Origin: Acidimicrobiia bacterium
Lineage (GTDB): Bacteria; Actinomycetota; Acidimicrobiia; IMCC26256; BP-133
Length of the DNA stretch: 11,263 nucleotides
Assembly (NCBI GenBank): GCA_025934385.1
Contig: JAICYE010000030.1
Coordinates: 1 to 11,263, forward strand
Reading direction: 5' to 3'
Both the position numbers and the translations under genes were made by a program. How positions within the stretch are numbered: the stretch's first letter is position 1; each line of letters starts with the position of its first letter. Below are positions 1 through 5,611 of this stretch, one piece after another. The notes beneath the pieces were generated by a model. The model was not told where the DNA came from and did no database searches. It saw nothing but the letters and a program-made list of their open reading frames with translations.

Positions 1-803
1 ACCACCGTGGCCCGTTCGGCGGCGATGAGCTCGGCCAGGCGGCCGGCGTCGAGCCGGGTGTCGGGCGAGAGGATGACCGTGCCGCCGCCGAAGAACGTGG
101 CCAGCGTCACCCACTGGGCGGCGCCGTGCATGAGGGGGCACGCAGGGAGGTGCCGGTCCCGCCCCTGGCGGGCCCGCTCGGCCTCCTCGTCTTCGGTCGT
201 GGCGCCGTCGAGGTCGCCGAGGCCGGCGGCGAGGATGTCGGCGTGGCGCCACATGACGCCCTTGGGCATGCCGGTGGTGCCGCCGGTGTAGAGGAGATAG
301 CGGTCGTCCCCGGTCCGCTCGCTGTTCGGCCGGACGGGCGATGCGGCGGCCAGCGCCTCCTCGTAGGACGTCGAACCGGGCACGGCCGGCCCGAGGCCGA
401 CGGAGAGACGCAGGCCAAGGAGCGGCGGCGCGTCCGCCGCCCCGGTCACCTCGGCCAGCGTCGGCGTGAACCGGGTGTCGTAGACGACGGCCTTGGCGTC
501 GGAGTCGGACAGGAGGTAGTCGAGCTCGGTGGCGACGTAGCGGTAGTTGACGTTGACCACCGCCGCCCGGAGCTTGAAGGCGGCCAGCATGGTCTCGACG
601 AACTCGTTGCCGTTGTAGAGGTAGGCGGCGACGTGGTCGCCGGGCCCGATGCCGGCGCCGGCCAGGTGGTGGGCCAGCCGGTTGGCCCGCTGGTCGAGCC
701 CGGCGTAGGTCAGCCGGACGTCGCCGAACCCGACGACCAGCGCCTCCCGGTCGGGGACGGCGTCGACCACGACCTCGAAGATGTCGGCCAGGTTGCGCTC
801 CAT
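1..803 (-). CDS. Acyl-CoA synthetase (AMP-binding, FadD-like), C-terminus beyond window
   Basis: This is the N-terminal 267 residues of an adenylate-forming ligase that would activate a carboxylic acid to its acyl-AMP and then its CoA thioester. The frame is open from ATG 803 to the window edge, so the rest of the gene (family members are usually about 500-550 residues) lies outside. The P-loop-like AMP-binding motif YTGGTTGMPKGVMWRH is at about residues 172-187. It is followed by a PLMHGAAQW segment at about 223-231 and a GGGTVIL segment at 239-245, all typical of actinobacterial FadD proteins. The start is placed at MERNLADIFE, which matches the family N-terminus; the Shine-Dalgarno is weak. 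It lies 37 bp downstream of the hydratase-like gene on the same strand, so co-transcription and a role in fatty-acid, steroid or aromatic acyl-CoA breakdown are likely. The substrate cannot be read from the sequence. Confidence 0.93.
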   Translation of the reverse strand, partial: MERNLADIFEVVVDAVPDREALVVGFGDVRLTYAGLDQRANRLAHHLAGAGIGPGDHVAAYLYNGNEFVETMLAAFKLRAAVVNVNYRYVATELDYLLSDSDAKAVVYDTRFTPTLAEVTGAADAPPLLGLRLSVGLGPAVPGSTSYEEALAAASPVRPNSERTGDDRYLLYTGGTTGMPKGVMWRHADILAAGLGDLDGATTEDEEAERARQGRDRHLPACPLMHGAAQWVTLATFFGGGTVILSPDTRLDAGRLAELIAAERATV

Positions 804-840
804 CGAGCCGCCATTCCAGCAAAGCGGCGGAGCGCAGCTC

Positions 841-1605
841 CTATTCGCCCTTCCAGGTCGGGGGGCGCTTCTCCAGGAAGGCGCAGATGCCCTCCTGGGC
901 ATCGCCCGTCATGGCGTTCATCGTCATGACGGCCTTGGTCAGGTCGTAGGCCTGGCGCTTGTCGAGGTCGATCTGGCGGTAGAAGGCCTGCTTGCCGAGT
1001 CCGATCACCAGCGGGCTGGAGACGGCGATCTTGCCGGCCAGTTCGGCCACGGCGTCCTCCAGCTGGTCGGCCGGGACGACGCGGTTGATCAGGCCCCAGT
1101 CGGCGGCGGTGGCGGTGTCGATCGGCGTGCCGGTGAGCAGCATCTCCATGGCCCGCTTCCGGCCGACGGCCCGGGAGACCTCGACCATCGGCGTGGAGCA
1201 GAACAGGCCGATCTTCACGCCGGGCGTGGCGAACCACGCGCCCTCGGCGGCCACAGCCAGATCGCAGGCTGCCACCAGCTGGCAGCCTGCGGCGGTGGCG
1301 AAGCCGTGGACCTTGGCGATCACCGGCTGGGGGATCGACTGGATCGTCTCCATCAGCTCGGTGCAGACGGTGAACAGCTGCTGGTAGAAGGCCAGCGGCC
1401 GGCCGGTCATCTCCGAGAGGTCGTGCCCGGCCGACAGGCACGGCCCGGCGCCCTCGACGACCACCACCGGGGCCGTGACCGATCGGAGGGCGTCGATCAG
1501 CTCCGCCATGAGGTCATGCGAGAGGGCGTTGCGCTTCTCCGGACGGTTGAGCGTGATCCGGGTGACGGTGCCCTCGTCCTTGACGATCAGGTTCTCGGTC
1601 TGCAT
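841..1605 (-). CDS. Enoyl-CoA hydratase/isomerase family protein, ECHDC3-like
   Basis: A 254-residue crotonase-fold protein expected to bind acyl-CoA in the cytoplasm. The CoA/oxyanion-hole segment SAGHDL is at residues 58-63 and the second oxyanion segment GFATAAGCQL at 101-110, followed by ATPGVKIGLFCSTP at 126-139. These segments match the ECHDC3 subgroup as I remember it. The two glutamates used by classical hydratases (Glu144 and Glu164 in the rat enzyme) align with Gln109 and Gly129, with the same 20-residue spacing, so classical water addition is doubtful. The frame runs upstream to 1737, but the extra 44 residues do not look like the family and would overlap the divergent gene. The start at MQTENLIVKD gives the normal family length. 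It is probably the first gene of an operon with the downstream acyl-CoA synthetase. Confidence 0.93.
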   Translation of the reverse strand: MQTENLIVKDEGTVTRITLNRPEKRNALSHDLMAELIDALRSVTAPVVVVEGAGPCLSAGHDLSEMTGRPLAFYQQLFTVCTELMETIQSIPQPVIAKVHGFATAAGCQLVAACDLAVAAEGAWFATPGVKIGLFCSTPMVEVSRAVGRKRAMEMLLTGTPIDTATAADWGLINRVVPADQLEDAVAELAGKIAVSSPLVIGLGKQAFYRQIDLDKRQAYDLTKAVMTMNAMTGDAQEGICAFLEKRPPTWKGE

Positions 1606-1667
1606 GCCGCCATTCTGCCGTTCCTCGTCCGCCGGGTCGAAGGGTCTGCCGAGGAAGGCGTAAGCAT

Positions 1668-1682
1668 CAACTGTCTCAGTTG
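1668..1682. promoter_or_regulatory. Palindromic operator candidate between divergent genes
   Basis: The sequence CAACTG-TCT-CAGTTG is a perfect inverted repeat with 6-bp arms and a 3-bp spacer. It lies in the 111-bp gap between the minus-strand hydratase-like gene (start 1605) and the plus-strand glycoside hydrolase (start 1717), and touches the proposed -35 of the latter. Its size and position fit a dimeric repressor site such as those of TetR- or GntR-type regulators, but no regulator gene is in the window. The role is inferred. Confidence 0.45.
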
Positions 1683-1707
1683 CCCAAAGGCGCCACTCAG
1701 ATAACAT
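1680..1707 (+). promoter_or_regulatory. Candidate promoter of GH26-like gene (leaderless)
   Basis: TTGCCC at 1680-1685 and TAACAT at 1702-1707 are separated by 16 bp, fitting a sigma-70-type promoter. Only 9 bases separate the -10 hexamer from ATG 1717, and there is no Shine-Dalgarno, so transcription would begin at or next to the start codon. This block is distinctly more AT-rich than the surrounding DNA. Confidence 0.5.
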
Positions 1708-1716
1708 TGAACTCTT

Positions 1717-2823
1717 ATGAGGCATCACGCATCTCAAACCGCATTGGTATGCCTCGTGCTACTGCTGACGCAGCTGTGCGGCGGACTCGTGGCCCGGGCG
1801 CAGGACACGCCGCCCGACTATCCGGTCCCGGCGACCCCGCCCGACTATCACCGGCCCATCGGCAAGCTCGTGCCGCCGCAGGGGGCGCTGTTCGGGGCGC
1901 ACCTCGACCAGTCGAGCACCCCCGGCCCGGAGCAGGACGAGATCGAGAAGTACGAGGCCGACGCCGGCCGGACCTTCGACATCCGGAACTACTACTACAC
2001 GTTCGACCAGGACTTCCCCACCTGGCGGGAGCCCTACGACCTCGCCCATGACCGCTATCCGCTGATCTCATGGGGCTGCGAGGACGTCGACAAGATCCTC
2101 TCCGGCGCCTACGACGCCCTGATCGACGCCCGGGCCGACGGGCTGAAGGCGCTGGGCAAGCCGCTGTTCATGCGGTGGTGCTGGGAGATGGACGGCGCCC
2201 GCTCCGAGAAGGCGAGCAAGGTCGGCTCCCCGGCCCGGTTCATCGCCGCCTGGAAGTACATCTGGGGCCGGCTCCACGCCCGCGGCGCGGACAACGTCGT
2301 GCGGGTCTGGTGCCCCAACGCCCGGGGGTTCAAGCAGGACGCCGCTCAGCCGTTCTATCCCGGGGACGAGTGGGTCGACTGGGTCTGCACCGACGGGTAC
2401 AACTGGTCGCCGGGCCGCAAGGAGGACTGGCGCTCGTTCGTCGAGATCTTCGACGCCTTCTACGAATTCGGGGTGCAGCACCACAAGCCGCTGATGGTGG
2501 GGGAGTGGGGCGCCCAGGAGCGCCAGCCGGGCGACAAGGCGAAGTGGATCGCCGAGGCCCAGATCGCCGTCCGGGAGAAGCTGCCGGGGATCGCCGCGGT
2601 CGTCGTGTTCTCGGTCGTGCACCTCTTCGACTGGCGGGTGACGACGTCGTCGTCCAGCTACCAGGCCTTCGACCAGTGGGCCAGGGATCCGTACTTCAAC
2701 CAGCCCGACCCGCCGTTCCAACCGGGGTACCCCGCCGGTCAGCCGCCCGGTGCTCCGGGTTCCCCCCCGCCGCCGGCCGGCGGGGGCGGGCAGCCGGCGC
2801 CTCCGGCACGATCGACCCCCTGA
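1717..2823 (+). CDS. Exported glycoside hydrolase, GH26-like (beta-mannanase-like)
   Basis: A 368-residue secreted TIM-barrel enzyme likely to cut a beta-linked polysaccharide outside the membrane. Residues 1-28 form a signal peptide: a short His/Arg start, a hydrophobic run at about 9-23, and a probable cut after VARA. The barrel spans about 55-322. The motif RWCWEMDG at 153-160 supplies a likely acid/base Glu157, and VGEWGAQE at 261-268 a likely nucleophile Glu263. This pairing and spacing fit clan GH-A and most resemble GH26 or related mannanase-like families. The last 40 or so residues are a Pro/Gly-rich tail that may cross the cell envelope or be a flexible linker. The ATG has no Shine-Dalgarno but lies right after a -10-like hexamer. 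The family-level fold is fairly secure; the substrate (mannan, another glycan or self cell wall) is not known. Confidence 0.85.
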   Translation: MRHHASQTALVCLVLLLTQLCGGLVARAQDTPPDYPVPATPPDYHRPIGKLVPPQGALFGAHLDQSSTPGPEQDEIEKYEADAGRTFDIRNYYYTFDQDFPTWREPYDLAHDRYPLISWGCEDVDKILSGAYDALIDARADGLKALGKPLFMRWCWEMDGARSEKASKVGSPARFIAAWKYIWGRLHARGADNVVRVWCPNARGFKQDAAQPFYPGDEWVDWVCTDGYNWSPGRKEDWRSFVEIFDAFYEFGVQHHKPLMVGEWGAQERQPGDKAKWIAEAQIAVREKLPGIAAVVVFSVVHLFDWRVTTSSSSYQAFDQWARDPYFNQPDPPFQPGYPAGQPPGAPGSPPPPAGGGGQPAPPARSTP

Positions 2824-2837
2824 GCTGCGTCCTCGCA

Positions 2838-2869
2838 CGCCGGTAGCCCGCACGGTGTGCGGGCCGGCG
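2838..2869. terminator. GC-rich hairpin between convergent genes, likely bidirectional terminator
   Basis: CGCCGG and CCCGCAC on the left pair with GTGCGGG and CCGGCG on the right, with a TAG bulge and a GGT loop: 13 paired bases in 32 nt. It fills most of the 47-bp gap between the stop of the plus-strand hydrolase (2823) and the stop of the minus-strand small gene (2871). No clear T-run follows on either side, so it would be a U-less terminator or an RNA 3'-end stabiliser. Confidence 0.55.
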
Positions 2870-2870
2870 A

Positions 2871-3068
2871 TCAGCCATCGGAGTCGGCGTCAGGGTCGAG
2901 CAGCCGGATGGCCTTCTCGATGGCCCGCCTCGCCTGGTGGAGGCGGCGTTCCTCGGCGAGGACGGCGGGGCTGTCGAGCGAGTCCCGCAGGCGGTCATAG
3001 GCCAGGTCGCGCAGCTCCTCCTCGATCGACCGGAGCCGCTCGACGATCGCCTCGTAGGCGCCCGTCAG
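2871..3068 (-). CDS. Small helical protein with apparent CTG start
   Basis: I see a 65-residue frame beginning CTG-ACG-GGC and ending TGA at 2871. The protein (LTGAYEAIVERL..., ..EERRLHQARRAIEKAIRLL.., ending DPDADSDG) is highly charged and looks like two amphipathic helices joined near an SPAV turn. It resembles small uncharacterised actinobacterial proteins, but I cannot name a family. The frame has no ATG, GTG or TTG anywhere back to its upstream stop inside the preceding gene. The CTG overlaps that gene's stop (AACTGA), the geometry normally seen with ATGA, and AAGGTGGG lies just upstream as a possible Shine-Dalgarno, suggesting coupled translation. A strong hairpin directly follows the stop. 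A rare CTG start, a frameshift fusion or a pseudogene with a lost ATG are alternatives. Confidence 0.6.
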   Translation of the reverse strand: MTGAYEAIVERLRSIEEELRDLAYDRLRDSLDSPAVLAEERRLHQARRAIEKAIRLLDPDADSDG

Positions 3069-4132
3069 TTGCCGCCCACCTTGCAGCTCACCCGGTCGAC
3101 GAAGCCGTGGCCGCCGTCGGCGCAGGGGTCGTCGCTGTGGTCACCCTGGTTGTCGCCCTTCTTGCCCTTGTCCTTGCCGTCCTTGCTGCCGTTCTTGCCG
3201 CTGCTGCCGTTCTTGCTGCCGCTGTCGTGGCCGCCGCTGTCCTTGCTGCCCTTCGGCGGGGGCTCGTGGGCGCAGTCCCGCTGGTCGGCCTTCTTCGGGC
3301 TGCCATCGGACTTGCACGAGGACGTCTTGCGGGGCGGGTCGTTGTGCTGCGGGTCACCGTTGTCGGCGTTGTCGGCGTTGTCGGCTCCGTTGTCGGCCGA
3401 GTTCTCGCCGTTGTCGGCCGAGTTGTCGCCGCCGTTGTCGGAGCCGTTGCCGGCGGAGTCCCCGCCGTTGGGATCGCCGCCGTTGGGATCGTCGGACACC
3501 GAGCCCTTCTGCTGCTTCTTGTGGCCCTTCGTGCCGTTCCCGTTCTTCGTGCTCTTGCCGCTCTTGGACTTCTTGCCGCTCTTGGACTTCCTGGCGCTCT
3601 TGCCCGACCCGCTGCCGTTGTCGGTACTGCCGGACTGGCTGGAGCTGTCGGGGCCGGAGCCCGACCCGCTGTCGCCCGACGAGTAGCCCGACCCGCCGTT
3701 GTTCCCGCCGCTGGCGCCGGGATCGCTGCCGTAGCCCGATCCGCCGCTGCCGCTGCCGCCGCTGCCGCCGCTGCCGTAGCCCGATCCGCCGTTGCTTCCG
3801 GTGTCGCCGCCCGACCCGTAGCCTGAGCCGCCGTCGCTCGGCGGCGGGTCGCTCGGCTGAGCCGAGCCGCTCCCGTTCGACGGCGGGTCGCTCGGCGGCT
3901 GGCCGTAGCCAGGTTGTCCGCTCCCCGGCTGACCGCCCTGGTAGGCGCCGCCGCTTGGCGCGGTTCCCCCACCTGAGCTGCAGTTGGAATCGCCGTGGCA
4001 GGGATCACCGCCGGGCGCCGCTTCACGGGGTACGTTCGGCGCCGCGTGCGCATCGGCGACGGCCACCGGCGCGACGGCCAGCAGGACGGCGGTGGCGGAC
4101 CCGCACAGGATCCGCAGCTTCATCGACTTCAT
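3065..4132 (-). CDS. Secreted low-complexity Gly/Ser/Asp/Asn/Lys-rich protein
   Basis: A 355-residue exported protein of unknown function. Residues 1-30 form a signal peptide (MKSMKLRILCG, a hydrophobic core, probable cut after DAHA). The mature part changes composition in blocks: Gly/Ser/Pro/Tyr repeats such as GSGYGSGG (about 50-165), a basic KSKSGKKSKSGK stretch (about 175-205), an acidic Asp/Asn/Gly repeat region with ADNG and DPNGG units (about 210-265), then a Lys/Gly/Asp-rich tail. Six cysteines remain after signal removal, at about 45, 51, 273, 287, 337 and 350. They sit near the two ends and could form disulfides around a disordered middle. ATG 4132 has GGGGG upstream; ATG 4123 or GTG 4162 are other possible starts. 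It could be a cell-surface or matrix protein, but no domain is recognised. Confidence 0.82.
   Translation of the reverse strand: MKSMKLRILCGSATAVLLAVAPVAVADAHAAPNVPREAAPGGDPCHGDSNCSSGGGTAPSGGAYQGGQPGSGQPGYGQPPSDPPSNGSGSAQPSDPPPSDGGSGYGSGGDTGSNGGSGYGSGGSGGSGSGGSGYGSDPGASGGNNGGSGYSSGDSGSGSGPDSSSQSGSTDNGSGSGKSARKSKSGKKSKSGKSTKNGNGTKGHKKQQKGSVSDDPNGGDPNGGDSAGNGSDNGGDNSADNGENSADNGADNADNADNGDPQHNDPPRKTSSCKSDGSPKKADQRDCAHEPPPKGSKDSGGHDSGSKNGSSGKNGSKDGKDKGKKGDNQGDHSDDPCADGGHGFVDRVSCKVGGN
3359..3490 (-). repeat. Degenerate tandem repeats coding for Asp/Asn/Gly units
   Basis: Read on the plus strand, TTGTCGGCG-type 9-mers recur at the left end. A 21-bp unit beginning GTTGTCGGCCGAG then occurs twice, and a CCGTTGGGATC unit twice at the right end. 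On the coding strand they give ADN, ADNG, SADNG and DPNGG repeats inside the secreted protein. Such arrays change length easily by slippage. Confidence 0.7.
3553..3588 (-). repeat. 18-bp perfect tandem duplication
   Basis: The unit TCTTGCCGCTCTTGGACT occurs twice in direct succession (3553-3570 and 3571-3588), followed by a decayed third copy. It encodes the basic KSKSGK repeat of the secreted low-complexity protein. Perfect identity of the two copies suggests recent duplication or slippage. Confidence 0.85.
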
Positions 4133-4164
4133 CGTGGCCCCCGATCGTAAGGCTCCTGCCACGG

Positions 4165-4170
4165 AGCGTA
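4165..4170 (-). promoter_or_regulatory. Candidate -10 of secreted protein gene
   Basis: On the minus strand TACGCT lies 32 bases before ATG 4132, which would leave a short leader containing AGGAG and GGGGG purine runs. No convincing -35 is visible, so the assignment is tentative. Confidence 0.3.
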
Positions 4171-4206
4171 TTGGACCCGGACCGCGGAGTCGCGGACCCT
4201 TCGGCC

Positions 4207-4212
4207 TACCCT
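4207..4212 (+). promoter_or_regulatory. Candidate -10 of M20 dipeptidase gene (leaderless)
   Basis: TACCCT ends 7 bases before ATG 4220 and no Shine-Dalgarno precedes the start, as expected for a leaderless mRNA. A -35 is not clear. The 87-bp divergent gap also holds three GGACC copies and an opposing GGGTCC just before the ATG, possible regulator contacts. Confidence 0.4.
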
Positions 4213-4219
4213 TGGGTCC

Positions 4220-5611
4220 ATGTTGAGTGCGGCGTCCCCGATCCTCGGCGACTTCCTCGCCGCCGAGCGCGACGCCGTGCCCGACGGGCTGGCCGGCTGG
4301 GTCCGCATTCCGTCAATTGGCGTGGAGCCCGTCCACCACCACGACGTCGCCCTCTCGGCCGAGTGGTGCGCCGAACGGATGGCGGCGGCCGGGCTCGAGC
4401 ACGTCGAAATCCTGTCCACACAAGGGCATCCGGGCGTCTATGGCGACTGGCTCCACGCCGACGCCGCCTGCACCGCTCTCGTCTACGGCCATCACGACGT
4501 GCAACCGGTCGACCCGCTCGACGAGTGGACGTCCCCGCCGTTCGAGCCGACCGTGCGTCGGGGCCGCATGTTCGGCCGGGGCGCCAGCGACGACAAGGGC
4601 CAGGTGCTCTGCCACCTCGAGGCGATCCGGGGGCTGCTCGGCCGGCACGGCCCCGGGGCGTTGCCGGTCAACCTCAAGGTCCTCGTCGAGGGCGAGGAGG
4701 AGACCGGCAGCCCCCACTTCGAAGCGCTGCTGGAAGTGGAGCGCCACCGGCTCGCCTGCGACGTCGTCGTTGTCTCCGACTCCAGCATGTGGGCGGCCGA
4801 CGTACCGTCGATCTCCACCGGGATGCGGGGGCTGGTGGCCTTCGACGTCGGCGTCCGCACCGCGGGGCGCGACCTCCACTCCGGTGTCTTCGGCGGTGCC
4901 GTCCCCAACGCCGCCCACTGGGCCGCCCGCCTCGTCGCCGCCCTCCACGATTCCGGTGGACGGGTCACGCTGCCGGGCTTCTACGACGCCGTGCGGCCGC
5001 TGTCGCCGGCCGACCGGGCCGACATGGCCGCCCTCCCGCTCGACGAGGCGGTCTGGGCCGAAGCCGCCTCGGTCGCCTGCCTGGAGGGGGAGACCGGCCA
5101 CCCGCTGCTCGAACGGCTGTGGGCCCGGCCGACCTGCGACGTCACCGGCCTCCACAGCGGCTACGGCGGCGCCGGCGTGAAGACGATCATCCCGGGCACG
5201 GCCCGGGCCAAGATCACCTTCCGCCTGGTGTCCGACCAGAGCCCGACGGCGGTGGCCGCCGCCTTCGAGGCCTGGGCGCCGGCCCAGCTTCCGGCCGGCG
5301 TGGAGCTCGACATCCACCGGGAGGCGGCCATCGGGCCGGCGCTCACCCCGACCGGCCATCCGGCGGTGGCCGCCCTGTCCCGGGCCATCGCCGGCGTCTG
5401 GGGCCGGCGGCCGCTCTTCACCCGCAGCGGTGGATCCGGGCCGGAAGAGGCGCTCGGGCGGGTGCTGGCGGCGCCCGTCCTCCACCTCGGGATCGGTCTC
5501 ACCGCCGACCGCATCCACGCCCCCGACGAGGGTGTCGACCTCGCCCAGCTCGGCCGGGGGGTGCTGGCCGCCGGCGAGCTCTGGCGGGAGCTGGCGGCGC
5601 TGCCGTGCTGA
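4220..5611 (+). CDS. M20 family metallopeptidase (dipeptidase, CNDP/PepV-like)
   Basis: A 463-residue cytoplasmic zinc-dependent dipeptidase or amidohydrolase of normal family length. Key residues are in order: GHHDVQP with metal His91 and Asp93, SDDKG with bridging Asp124, EGEEETGS with catalytic Glu160 and metal Glu161, SDSSMW with metal Asp187, DLHSGVFGG with His220 in the dimerisation (lid) domain, and RIHAPDE with metal His433. The lid domain covers roughly 200-320, and the DLHSGVFGG form is typical of the carnosinase/CNDP branch. It likely releases amino acids from dipeptides or related amides; the substrate is not readable. No signal peptide is present. The start follows a -10-like hexamer with no Shine-Dalgarno. 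The next gene's GTG overlaps this gene's stop, so the two are probably translated together. Confidence 0.95.
   Translation: MLSAASPILGDFLAAERDAVPDGLAGWVRIPSIGVEPVHHHDVALSAEWCAERMAAAGLEHVEILSTQGHPGVYGDWLHADAACTALVYGHHDVQPVDPLDEWTSPPFEPTVRRGRMFGRGASDDKGQVLCHLEAIRGLLGRHGPGALPVNLKVLVEGEEETGSPHFEALLEVERHRLACDVVVVSDSSMWAADVPSISTGMRGLVAFDVGVRTAGRDLHSGVFGGAVPNAAHWAARLVAALHDSGGRVTLPGFYDAVRPLSPADRADMAALPLDEAVWAEAASVACLEGETGHPLLERLWARPTCDVTGLHSGYGGAGVKTIIPGTARAKITFRLVSDQSPTAVAAAFEAWAPAQLPAGVELDIHREAAIGPALTPTGHPAVAALSRAIAGVWGRRPLFTRSGGSGPEEALGRVLAAPVLHLGIGLTADRIHAPDEGVDLAQLGRGVLAAGELWRELAALPC

Noticed and set aside
126..929. Long plus-strand open frame opposite the acyl-CoA synthetase
   Set aside because: It lies antisense to a clear FadD-like coding region, has a biased Gly/Val/Asp composition typical of antisense frames in GC-rich DNA, and matches no family.
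1606..1737. 44-residue N-terminal extension of the hydratase-like gene
   Set aside because: The extension is not seen in the family, crosses the palindrome and promoter region, and would overlap the start of the divergent glycosidase gene.
3359..3490. Possible CRISPR-like array from regular repeats
   Set aside because: The repeats are short, adjacent, degenerate and in frame within a coding sequence, with no unique spacers; they are protein-coding tandem repeats.
2750..3826. Plus-strand Ala/Val/Leu-rich frame opposite the low-complexity gene
   Set aside because: It is antisense to the Gly/Ser/Asp codon repeats. The hydrophobic runs come from the repeat complement and there is no plausible start context.
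3955..5604. Long plus-strand frame extending far upstream of the Cys-rich gene
   Set aside because: This part is an Arg/Pro-rich out-of-frame translation of the M20 dipeptidase and the upstream gap. Only the section after about 5605 is protein-like and is annotated as the Cys-rich gene.
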